Positions 1 through 5,850 of a DNA stretch of 5,850 nt are shown piece by piece (within the stretch, counting starts at the first letter, position 1; each line of letters opens with the position of its first letter). The notes under the pieces are model-generated. The model saw only the letters and a program-made list of their open reading frames with translations, was not told the DNA's origin and did not search any database. The translations under genes and the position numbers were made by a program. The stretch lies in assembly GCA_025964065.1 (NCBI GenBank), contig JAOPZO010000399.1:1-5850 (forward strand). Reading direction: 5' to 3'. This DNA comes from Solirubrobacterales bacterium (GTDB lineage: Bacteria; Actinomycetota; Thermoleophilia; Solirubrobacterales; Solirubrobacteraceae).

Positions 1-123
1 GCCGTCGGCGTCGACGATCGCCACGCGCGCGCCGGCGGCGGTCAGCGCCTCCGCGACGGCCAGGCCGATCCCCCGCGCGCCGCCGGTCACCGCGCCGGCC
101 TGCCCCTCGAGGACACCGCTCAC
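1..123 (-). CDS. Short-chain dehydrogenase/reductase (SDR), N-terminal fragment
   Basis: These are the first 41 codons of an SDR-family NAD(P)-dependent oxidoreductase; the rest lies beyond the left edge. The fragment shows the start of the Rossmann fold: a first beta strand, then the cofactor loop TGGARGIG (residues 13-20, the family's TGxxxGIG), a helix, and a second strand AIVDAD (35-40). The Asp residues closing strand two suggest NAD rather than NADP, but this is an inference. The catalytic Ser-Tyr-Lys residues are not in the window. The GTG start is supported by a GGAGGG ribosome binding site 6 nt upstream, and it overlaps the acyl-CoA dehydrogenase stop by 4 nt (GTGA). It is probably the last visible step of the operon's oxidation pathway, perhaps acting on a hydroxy or hydroxyacyl-CoA intermediate. 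The substrate is unknown. Confidence 0.88.
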   Translation of the reverse strand, partial: MSGVLEGQAGAVTGGARGIGLAVAEALTAAGARVAIVDADG

Positions 124-1274
124 CGGGAACCCTCCGCCGCCGACGGCCCCAGCAGGTCCCGCGCGATCATCCACCGGTGGATCTCCGCGGTTCCGTGGCC
201 GATGCGCCAGAGCCGGACCTGACGGAAGAAGCTCTGAACCGGCGAGTCCTTGGCGTAGCCCCTCCCGCCGAAGACCTGCAGGCAGCGGTCGGTCACGCGC
301 TGTGCCATCTCGGTGGCGTAGAGCTTGGCCTTGAAGGCCTCGATGCGCACGTCGCGCCCCTCGTCCGCCTGCCAGGCCGTCCGGTAGACGAGCAGCCGAG
401 CCGCGTCGAGCTCGACCGCGCTGTCGGCGAGCATGAAGGAGACGCCCTGGCGCGAGGCGATCGGCTGGCCCCAGGTCGTGCGCTCCTGCGCGTAGGCGAC
501 GGCAAGGTCCAGGCAGCGCTGGGCGATGCCGAGCTGGTAGCTGGCGATCTTCAGCCGCCCGTGGCCGAGCTGGCGGTCGGCGCCGGCGAAGCCGTGGTTC
601 AGCTCGCCGAGCAGCGCGTCGGCGGGGAGACGGCAGTCCTCGAAGCGCAGCTCGCACGGGTCCCACGCGTCGCCCATCGTCGGGATCGTGCGCACGACCT
701 CGTAGCCCGGCGTGCCCGAGTCGACGAGGAACGCGCTCACGCCCCGCGTGCCGAGTTCGGGCGCGGTTGAGGCGAACAGGATCAGGAACTCGACGCGCTC
801 GGCGAGGCCGATGAAGATCTTGCCGCCATCGATCACCCAGTCCTCGCCGTCGCGGACCGCGGTGGTCGCGATGCCGCCGAGGTCGGAGCCCGCGCCCGGC
901 TCGGTGAACGCGTACGCGCTGCGCCGCTCCCCGCGCACGACGGACGCGAAGTACTTGTCCCACTGGTGCGGGGCGCAGTGGTAGAGCGCGGGCTCGGGAG
1001 CGCCGCCGACCTCGAACATCATCGGGTGCTTGTTGAGCTCCTCGTGCACCGCGCACACGGCGAGCTGGCCGAGTCCCCGGCCGCCGTGCTCCTCGGGCAC
1101 GTCGAGCGCCCACAGGCCGCGCTCGCGCGCCTCCGCCTGGAGCTTCGGCCGCAGCTCCCACGGCACGTTCCCGTCCCGGAGGAACTGCGCCTCGAGCGGG
1201 TCGAGGCGCTCCTCCCGGAACGCACGGGTCGTGGCGACGAGCTCCTGGATCCCAGCGGGCAGGTCGAAGTTCAT
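120..1274 (-). CDS. Acyl-CoA dehydrogenase (FAD-dependent), atypical active site
   Basis: A 384-residue flavoprotein of the usual family length, expected to be cytoplasmic and to oxidise an acyl-CoA to the 2,3-enoyl-CoA with an electron-transfer flavoprotein as acceptor. The helical N-terminal domain spans about 1-117. The middle beta domain begins with AFTEPGAGSD (122-131, the first family signature) and continues to about 225. The C-terminal helical domain includes VAYAQERTTWGQ (259-270) and VFGGRGYAKDSPVQ (334-347, second signature, partly divergent). The canonical catalytic Glu is missing: the usual YEGT is IGHGT (358-362), with His360 in its place, and the alternative helix-G Glu used by isovaleryl- and long-chain enzymes is Gly239. 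It may therefore be a non-standard or redirected family member. The ATG was chosen because it overlaps the upstream stop by 4 nt (ATGA) and begins the conserved domain. The frame stays open far upstream, but that stretch is a shadow of the alcohol dehydrogenase gene. Confidence 0.93.
   Translation of the reverse strand: MNFDLPAGIQELVATTRAFREERLDPLEAQFLRDGNVPWELRPKLQAEARERGLWALDVPEEHGGRGLGQLAVCAVHEELNKHPMMFEVGGAPEPALYHCAPHQWDKYFASVVRGERRSAYAFTEPGAGSDLGGIATTAVRDGEDWVIDGGKIFIGLAERVEFLILFASTAPELGTRGVSAFLVDSGTPGYEVVRTIPTMGDAWDPCELRFEDCRLPADALLGELNHGFAGADRQLGHGRLKIASYQLGIAQRCLDLAVAYAQERTTWGQPIASRQGVSFMLADSAVELDAARLLVYRTAWQADEGRDVRIEAFKAKLYATEMAQRVTDRCLQVFGGRGYAKDSPVQSFFRQVRLWRIGHGTAEIHRWMIARDLLGPSAAEGSR
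130..135 (-). promoter_or_regulatory. Ribosome binding site for the SDR gene
   Basis: On the minus strand this reads GGAGGG, followed by a 6-nt spacer and the GTG at 123-121. It lies inside the last codons of the acyl-CoA dehydrogenase. It is the clearest Shine-Dalgarno match in the window, and it decides the GTG start of the SDR. The other two overlapping junctions in this operon have no comparable site. Confidence 0.75.
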
Positions 1275-2293
1275 CGCGCCGGCTGCAGCAGGGTGCGGAC
1301 GGCGGTCAACGACCCGTCGGCGTACGCCTCGAACGCGCCGATCAGCTCGTCGAAGCCGACGCGGCGCTCGATGATCGGGGCGAGGTCGATCCCGCTCTCG
1401 CCGATCCACGCGGCGACGTCGGCGAAGTCGGCCTGCGAGTACCCGTAGGAGCCCCGGATCCGCGTCTCGCGCCCGACGACAAGGCTCACGGGCAGCGGGA
1501 TCTCGTCCGCCCAGATGCCCACGAGCACGACCTCGCCGCCCGCGCCGACGGCCTCGACCGCCCCGGCGAACGTCTCGGGCCGCGCGACGCAGTCGAGCGC
1601 CAGGTCGAAGCGATGCCGCGTGCCGAGGACGTCCCCGGGGGGAACCGCCTGCAGGCCGAGCGCGGCGCATACCGCGCGGCGCTCCGGGCGCGGCTCGAGG
1701 ACCAGGACCTGCTCGCCGACGCGACGTCGCGCGGCCAGCGCGGCTCCGAGGCCGATGATCCCGCCGCCGACGACGAGCACGGAGGCGCCCGGGGGCGGGT
1801 CGGCGAGGCGCACCCCGTGGAACCCGACGGTGAGCGGCTCGACGAGCGCTCCCCACTCGACGGGAACGCCCGCGGGCAGCGGGTGGGCGTTCGCGGCCGG
1901 GACGGTGATCGTGTCGGCGTAGGCGCCGGGCGCGGCCGGCGTGCAGCCGTAGACCGTGCGCCGCTCGCAGAGGTTCTCCAGGCCGGCGCCGCAGCGGGCG
2001 CAGGTGCGACAACCCGCGATCGGGTTGACGGCGACGATGGCGCCGACGGCGGGCCCGTCCACGCCGCCTCCCTGCGCCTCGACGGTCCCGACCGCCTCGT
2101 GCCCCATCACGAGCACGTCGCCGGCGCCGAGCACGACGTCCCGCCGGTCGTTGACCTGGGCGTAGCCGTAGACGTCGGACGTGCAGAGCCCGACGGAGTG
2201 CACGCGGACGCGCACCTCCCCGGGACCGGGTGCCGGGACGGGAACCTCGTCGACCGCGAGCGCGCCGCCGCCCCGGTAGCTCAGCTGCCTCAT
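1271..2293 (-). CDS. Zinc-dependent medium-chain alcohol/polyol dehydrogenase
   Basis: A 340-residue MDR-superfamily dehydrogenase resembling sorbitol, threonine and butanediol dehydrogenases; it should oxidise a secondary alcohol or polyol to a ketone in the cytoplasm. Catalytic zinc ligands are visible: Cys37 in GLCTSD, His65-Glu66 in GHEAVGTV, and Glu152 in VEPLTVGFHG. All four structural zinc cysteines are present (Cys95, Cys98, Cys101, Cys109). The Rossmann loop VVGGGIIGLG (174-183) is followed by Glu200 at the end of the second strand, which favours NAD over NADP. No key residue is missing. The ATG overlaps the ATPase stop by 4 nt (ATGA) and no good ribosome binding site precedes it, so translation is probably coupled. 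Its place directly after the transporter suggests it acts on the imported compound or an early product. The exact substrate cannot be told. Confidence 0.94.
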   Translation of the reverse strand: MRQLSYRGGGALAVDEVPVPAPGPGEVRVRVHSVGLCTSDVYGYAQVNDRRDVVLGAGDVLVMGHEAVGTVEAQGGGVDGPAVGAIVAVNPIAGCRTCARCGAGLENLCERRTVYGCTPAAPGAYADTITVPAANAHPLPAGVPVEWGALVEPLTVGFHGVRLADPPPGASVLVVGGGIIGLGAALAARRRVGEQVLVLEPRPERRAVCAALGLQAVPPGDVLGTRHRFDLALDCVARPETFAGAVEAVGAGGEVVLVGIWADEIPLPVSLVVGRETRIRGSYGYSQADFADVAAWIGESGIDLAPIIERRVGFDELIGAFEAYADGSLTAVRTLLQPAR

Positions 2294-3780
2294 CGGGCGT
2301 ACGAGGCCGCGACGACCTGCTCGACGTTGAAGGGCGCCTCGAGCTCCGCCGCCACGCCGCCCTCGACCATCACGAAGACGCGGTGGCAGAGCAGCACCAG
2401 CTCCTCGGGCTCCGAGCAGGCGACCACGATCGTGGTGCCTTCCGCGGCGAGCTCCCGGAGCAGCTGGTGGATGCCGGCGCGCGCGTGGACGTCGATGCCG
2501 ACCGTCGGCTCGTCGAGCAGGAGCAGCTTGACGCCCTTGAGCAGCCAGCGGGAGATGCACGCCTTCTGCTGGTTGCCGCCCGACAGCGTCGTGATCGGCG
2601 CGTCGAGGTCTCCGACCATCCGCACGCGCTCGGCGATGCCGCCGGCGAGCTCGCGCTCCCTGCCCACGTCCACGAACGTGCGCATCCGGCTGATGTCCGT
2701 GATCAGCGCGATCGTCGAGTTCGCCGCGACGCTCATCGTGGGGAAGGTCATCGCCTTGCGCCCCTCGGGCACGTAGCCGACCCCACGGCGCACCGCCGCG
2801 TGGGGCGTCTCGAGCGCGCCGCCGCCGAGCACGTCGACATCGCCCGCGCTGCGGCCCTGGATGCCGCCGATCAGGCGCAGGAGCTCGCTGCGCCCGGAGC
2901 CCTGCAGACCACCGATCCCGATGATCTCACCGCGATGCAGCTGCAGGTCGGCGTCGTGGACGAGCGTCCCGCCGAGCCCACGGGAGCGCACGACGACCGG
3001 CGCGTCGGCGCGGGTCTTGACCACGGGGCGCGGCTCCTCGCGCAGCGCGGAGCCGCCGACGAGCTGCACCATCGCGTCGATCGTGATCTCCTCGCGGGCG
3101 AGGTCGCCGGCGTGGCGGCCGTCCCGCATCGCGAACACGCGGTGCGCGAGACGCTGGATCTCCGCGAGCCGGTGGGAGACATAGATGACCGCCGTGCCGT
3201 CCGCGGCCAGACTGCGGATGATCGGCTCGAGCCGTGCCGCGGTCTCGGCCGGCAGCGCCGCGCTCGGCTCGTCGAGGATCAGGACCCGCGGCTGCTTCGA
3301 GATCGCCTCGGCGATCGTGACGAGCCGCTGCTCCACCGGGGTCAGCTCGGAGGCCGGGACGGTCGGGTCGATGTCATCGAGCCCGACGCGGGCCAGCGCG
3401 GCCCGGGACTGCGCTTGGAGCTCGCCGTCGAGCACGAACCCGAGCCGCTTCGGCATCCGCCCGAGGAACAGGTTCTCGGCGACCGAGCGGTCCTCGATCA
3501 GGCTGAGCTCCTGGGGCACGAGCGCGATGCCGGCTGCGAGCGCTTCACGCGGATGGGCGAAGTTCACGGGCTCCCCGTCGACGAGGAGCTCCCCTCCGGT
3601 CGGCGCCGTCTGCCCCGAGATGACCTTGTTCAGCGTCGACTTCCCCGCGCCGTTGGCCCCGACCATGCCGATGACCTCGCCGGCGTGGATCTCGAAGCTC
3701 ACCCCGCGCAGCGCCTGCACGGTCCCGTAGGCCTTCTCGACGTCGCGCAGCGCGACGACCGGCTGCTCCCGGGTCGCCAT
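2290..3780 (-). CDS. Sugar-type ABC importer ATPase with two nucleotide-binding domains (RbsA/MglA family)
   Basis: A 496-residue protein with two fused ABC domains, the normal length for CUT2 importer ATPases. It powers uptake through the RbsC-like permease encoded just upstream. Domain 1: Walker A GANGAGKST (41-49), Q-loop Gln90, degenerate signature LTPVEQ (146-151), Walker B LILDEPSAAL (167-176), switch His203. Domain 2: Walker A variant GLQGSGRSE (291-299) with Arg297 for Lys, VPEGRK (337-342), signature LSGGNQQK (399-406), Walker B LLLLDEPTVGID (419-430), and Ser456 where the switch His would be. The Arg and Ser in domain 2 are usual for this family; the weak signature of domain 1 goes further. 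One composite ATP site (Walker A1 with signature 2) looks intact and the other looks inactive. The ATG begins 2 nt after the permease stop, with only GAGG touching the start, so reinitiation is likely. Confidence 0.96.
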   Translation of the reverse strand: MATREQPVVALRDVEKAYGTVQALRGVSFEIHAGEVIGMVGANGAGKSTLNKVISGQTAPTGGELLVDGEPVNFAHPREALAAGIALVPQELSLIEDRSVAENLFLGRMPKRLGFVLDGELQAQSRAALARVGLDDIDPTVPASELTPVEQRLVTIAEAISKQPRVLILDEPSAALPAETAARLEPIIRSLAADGTAVIYVSHRLAEIQRLAHRVFAMRDGRHAGDLAREEITIDAMVQLVGGSALREEPRPVVKTRADAPVVVRSRGLGGTLVHDADLQLHRGEIIGIGGLQGSGRSELLRLIGGIQGRSAGDVDVLGGGALETPHAAVRRGVGYVPEGRKAMTFPTMSVAANSTIALITDISRMRTFVDVGRERELAGGIAERVRMVGDLDAPITTLSGGNQQKACISRWLLKGVKLLLLDEPTVGIDVHARAGIHQLLRELAAEGTTIVVACSEPEELVLLCHRVFVMVEGGVAAELEAPFNVEQVVAASYAR

Positions 3781-3782
3781 CC

Positions 3783-4829
3783 TCAGGCCTGCGTCCGCGA
3801 CTGGGCGGCGACGAAGAGGATGACGATGAGCACGGCGCCGATGACGATGTTCGCGAGGTAGGAGTCCGCGCCGACGATCGTCAGGCCCGTCTGCAGCGTC
3901 GCGACGAAGAGCGCGCCGACGGTGGTGCCGAACACGTTGAAGCGGCCGGCCGCCAGCACGGAGATGCCGAAGAACGCCGCGACGAACGGCGGGATGAACA
4001 GGCCGCCCGCGAGATCCGGAGAGAACTGTCCGGTCTGCGAGCTGAGGATGACCGCGGCGATGCCCGCGCACAGCCCCATCACCACGAAGCCCCACATGCG
4101 GGTCTGGCCGACCCGGATGCCCGCCAGCCGCGCGGCGCCGGGGTTTGACCCGATCGCCAGCGTCTGGCGGCCGAAGACCGTGAAGCGCATGAGCACGAAG
4201 GCCGCGAGCACGATCACGGCCGCGTAGACGATCGGCAGCGGAACCCCGAGGACGCGGTTGAAGGTCACCGAGATATACCCCTCGGTGACGTCGGCGATCG
4301 TCGAGCCTCCGCCGCTGAGGCCGAGCGCGATGCCGGTGAACACGGTCTGCAGCGCCAGGGTGACGATGAACGACGAGGCGCGCTGCAGCGAGACGAGGAA
4401 GCCCGCGACGAGCCCGCCGGCGAGGCCGACGGCGAGCGCGCCGACGATCGCGACCGCCGCGTTCGCGCCGTGGTCGGACATGAGCTGCACGCCGACGACG
4501 GCGGAGAGCCCGATGAGCCCGGGGAAGGAGAGGTCGAACTCGCCGTTGGAGAGCACGACGGTGAGGCCGGCGGCGAGGATCAGGATCGGCGCGGCGAGCT
4601 CGAGGATCGAGCGCATGTTGTCCAACGTGCCGAACACCGCGGGCTCCGCGATCCAGAAGGCCGCGACCATGATGGCGAAGCCCACGAGGGTGGCGTAGCG
4701 CTGGATCCAGTGCCTGCCGAAGGCCATCCCCGTCCGCGCGCCGTCGGGCCGCTGAGGCTCGGGCGCGTTGGCGCTGGTGGGCGACGCCGGCTCGGTGAGC
4801 GAGGTCGCCTTGTGTGCTTGATCGGTCAT
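3783..4829 (-). CDS. Sugar-type ABC importer permease (RbsC family)
   Basis: A 348-residue inner-membrane permease of the branched-chain/ribose type, the translocation channel for the binding protein upstream and the ATPase downstream. About 40 N-terminal residues rich in Ala, Pro and Thr are hydrophilic and probably cytoplasmic. They are followed by roughly ten hydrophobic segments, at about 46-62, 75-94, 103-118, 123-146, 151-171, 198-216, 245-264, 277-297, 300-318 and 322-342. Family marks are GEFDLSFPGLIGLS (96-109, the usual GGIDLS region), GSNPGAARLAGIRV (227-240, the cytoplasmic loop that meets the ATPase) and LQTGLTIVGADSYLANIVIG (312-331). The ATG at 4829 has GGAG 4 nt upstream. An internal ATG (4727-4725, residue 35) just before the first membrane segment is a weaker alternative start. 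Confidence 0.96.
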   Translation of the reverse strand: MTDQAHKATSLTEPASPTSANAPEPQRPDGARTGMAFGRHWIQRYATLVGFAIMVAAFWIAEPAVFGTLDNMRSILELAAPILILAAGLTVVLSNGEFDLSFPGLIGLSAVVGVQLMSDHGANAAVAIVGALAVGLAGGLVAGFLVSLQRASSFIVTLALQTVFTGIALGLSGGGSTIADVTEGYISVTFNRVLGVPLPIVYAAVIVLAAFVLMRFTVFGRQTLAIGSNPGAARLAGIRVGQTRMWGFVVMGLCAGIAAVILSSQTGQFSPDLAGGLFIPPFVAAFFGISVLAAGRFNVFGTTVGALFVATLQTGLTIVGADSYLANIVIGAVLIVILFVAAQSRTQA

Positions 4830-4833
4830 GGTT

Positions 4834-4837
4834 CTCC
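4834..4837 (-). promoter_or_regulatory. Ribosome binding site for the permease gene
   Basis: The minus strand reads ACGGAGAACC then ATG, so GGAG lies 4 nt from the start codon. The spacing is a little short, but it is the only purine-rich site near this start. It supports independent initiation of the permease downstream of the hairpin. Confidence 0.55.
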
Positions 4838-4874
4838 GTCGAGAGGCAGGACGTCAGGGGTGAGGGGCACCACA

Positions 4875-4907
4875 CGGGTGGGGCGGGCGTGTCGCCCGCC
4901 CCACCCG
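4875..4907 (-). promoter_or_regulatory. Perfect GC-rich intercistronic hairpin after the binding-protein gene
   Basis: Bases 4875-4889 pair with 4893-4907 without a mismatch: a 15-bp stem, 14 of the pairs G-C, with a 3-nt loop at 4890-4892. In transcription order it begins five bases after the binding-protein stop codon and ends 45 bases before the permease start. No T-run follows it, so it is not a classical intrinsic terminator. In many binding-protein transporters a hairpin here protects the upstream message from 3' decay, or ends part of the transcripts, so that binding protein outnumbers permease. That role is inferred for this site. The structure itself is seen directly. Confidence 0.8.
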
Positions 4908-4912
4908 GCAGC

Positions 4913-5850
4913 TCACTTCGCGTACTCCGTGCCCCACTTCTCGAGGAAGGGGGCCAGGGTCTTGTCGATCGGGAACGGGTCGCCGTCCCCGCCGATGGCC
5001 TCGACGGCCGCCTTGTCGATGACCTTGTACTCGAGCGGGTCCTTGTCCATCGCGTCCGGGTCGATCGGCGTCTGCTTCTCGAAGAACGCGAGCAGCTGGT
5101 CGATGGCGACCGCCCCCGTCTTGGCCAGGTCGACGTCCATCACGGCCTTCAACGCCGTGTCCTCCCGGAGGTTCTTCACGTTCTGGTCGGTCGTGAAGTA
5201 CGAGTAGACGCTCGCCTTGCTGCGCTTGAGCTTCACGGCCGTGACCGTGGCCTGGGCCATGTTGTCGAACACCGCGTGGATCGACGTCGCGTCCGGGTGC
5301 GCCGTCAGCAGGTCGGTCGTCGCCTTCTGGGAGTTGACGACCGGGTTGGTCAGGTCCACTTCGGCCGTCCCGGCGATCTCCGCCTTGCCGCCGCTGGCCT
5401 TGATCGTGTCGTTGACCGCCTTCTCGCGGACCACGCCGGCGAAGTTCAGCGCCGTCTTCAGCGAGAGGACCTTCGCATTCGGCGTCGTGTCGATGATGTG
5501 CTGGACGAGCGTGCTCGCCATCTTGGTCTCGTCCTCCGCGTACGCCGCGTCCCAGAGGTCGGAGTCCTCGGTGCCGGAGGCGACGTGGATGACGGGGATC
5601 TTCTTCTCCTTCGCCTGCGTGAGCTGCTTGCGGACGAGGTTCGCGTCGACCGAGGTGAGGATCAGGCCGTCGACTCCCTGGTTGACGAAGTTCTGCGCGG
5701 CGGAGGCGATCTTCTGGGGATCGCCCGCGCCGTCGACGACCTTGATCGTCCAGCCGAGTTCCTTGCCCGCCTTCTCGATCAGCGTGTCGGTCTTGTCGTC
5801 GATCGGCGACTGCCGGATCAGATCGACGACGCCGATGGTGCGCGGCGCGA
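4913..5850 (-). CDS. ABC importer substrate-binding protein, ribose-binding type, N-terminus outside window
   Basis: 311 residues are visible and the frame is still open at the right edge, so the signal peptide or lipoprotein signal is missing. It is an exported periplasmic-binding-protein type I (ribose/galactose group) that captures ligand for the RbsC/RbsA-like pair. The visible part starts at the first strand, RTIGVVDLIRQSPIDD (3-18). It continues with GVDGLILTSVDANLV (58-72), IPVIHVASGTEDSD (84-97), NFAGVVREKA (135-144), DLLTAHPDATSIHAVFDN (179-196) and LKAVMDVDLAKTGAVAIDQL (233-252). By eye against E. coli RbsB, the ligand-stacking Phe residues are not kept, although an Asp (68) and an Arg (141) are. 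The ligand may not be a simple sugar. An internal ATG at 5521 is not the start: homologous sequence continues for 109 codons before it. Confidence 0.95.
   Translation of the reverse strand, partial: APRTIGVVDLIRQSPIDDKTDTLIEKAGKELGWTIKVVDGAGDPQKIASAAQNFVNQGVDGLILTSVDANLVRKQLTQAKEKKIPVIHVASGTEDSDLWDAAYAEDETKMASTLVQHIIDTTPNAKVLSLKTALNFAGVVREKAVNDTIKASGGKAEIAGTAEVDLTNPVVNSQKATTDLLTAHPDATSIHAVFDNMAQATVTAVKLKRSKASVYSYFTTDQNVKNLREDTALKAVMDVDLAKTGAVAIDQLLAFFEKQTPIDPDAMDKDPLEYKVIDKAAVEAIGGDGDPFPIDKTLAPFLEKWGTEYAK

Noticed and set aside
1275..2012. Upstream in-frame extension of the acyl-CoA dehydrogenase (246 extra codons)
   Set aside because: The extension is low-complexity Arg/Ala/Gly-rich and overlaps the alcohol dehydrogenase gene, whose zinc and NAD motifs are clear. 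The family domain begins at the ATG at 1274.
2294..2560. Upstream extension of the alcohol dehydrogenase frame into the ATPase gene
   Set aside because: The MDR fold starts at the ATG at 2293, and the extension has no family similarity and overlaps the second ABC domain.
1613..3861. Long plus-strand open frames (1613-2776 and 2230-3861)
   Set aside because: They are Arg-, Asp- and Ala-rich with no recognisable domain, and lie antisense to strongly supported dehydrogenase and ATPase genes. Such frames are a common by-product of high GC content.
4850..4855. GACGTC palindrome in the gap as an operator
   Set aside because: A six-base palindrome is expected by chance in this GC-rich DNA, and it has no flanking symmetry or promoter-like elements.
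3781..4875. Upstream extension of the ATPase frame across the permease gene
   Set aside because: The extra residues are Arg-rich shadow sequence. The ABC domain begins normally a few residues after the ATG at 3780, which follows the permease stop by 2 nt.
4875..4907. Classical intrinsic terminator ending the operon
   Set aside because: No T-rich run follows the stem on the minus strand, and the permease and ATPase that the binding protein needs lie just downstream.
4913..5521. A short 202-residue binding protein starting at the ATG at 5521
   Set aside because: The same frame continues to 5850 without a stop and encodes the expected first half of the periplasmic-binding fold, so this Met is internal.

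Overview
This is high-GC DNA with codons biased to G or C at the third position. The style fits an actinobacterium, perhaps a Thermoleophilia/Solirubrobacterales-type soil organism. That placement is inferred from base composition and protein character, not from a marker gene. All six genes lie on the minus strand and read as one operon that enters at the right edge and leaves at the left edge. No RNA gene, mobile element or CRISPR array was seen. The only gene-free gap longer than 2 bases is 83 bases (4830-4912).

In transcription order (right to left): (1) a periplasmic substrate-binding protein of the ribose-binding type, lacking its N-terminus (4913-5850); (2) a gap with a perfect 15-bp GC-rich hairpin five bases after its stop; (3) an RbsC-type permease (3783-4829); (4) an RbsA/MglA-type double-domain ABC ATPase (2290-3780); (5) a zinc-dependent medium-chain alcohol dehydrogenase (1271-2293); (6) an acyl-CoA dehydrogenase (120-1274); (7) the first 41 codons of a short-chain dehydrogenase (1-123). 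The permease and ATPase genes are 2 nt apart. The next three junctions are 4-nt stop/start overlaps (ATGA, ATGA, GTGA), so the transporter and the oxidoreductases are very probably translated from one message.

The transporter looks like a sugar (CUT2) importer by family, but the enzymes attached to it are not a sugar pathway: an NAD-type alcohol dehydrogenase, a flavin acyl-CoA dehydrogenase and an SDR suggest oxidation of an alcohol and a CoA-thioester intermediate. The binding protein also lacks the aromatic residues that stack on the sugar in E. coli ribose-binding protein. The acyl-CoA dehydrogenase lacks Glu at both known catalytic-base positions. The simplest reading is an uncharacterised uptake-and-catabolism operon for a non-classical ligand. 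The substrate cannot be named from this sequence.
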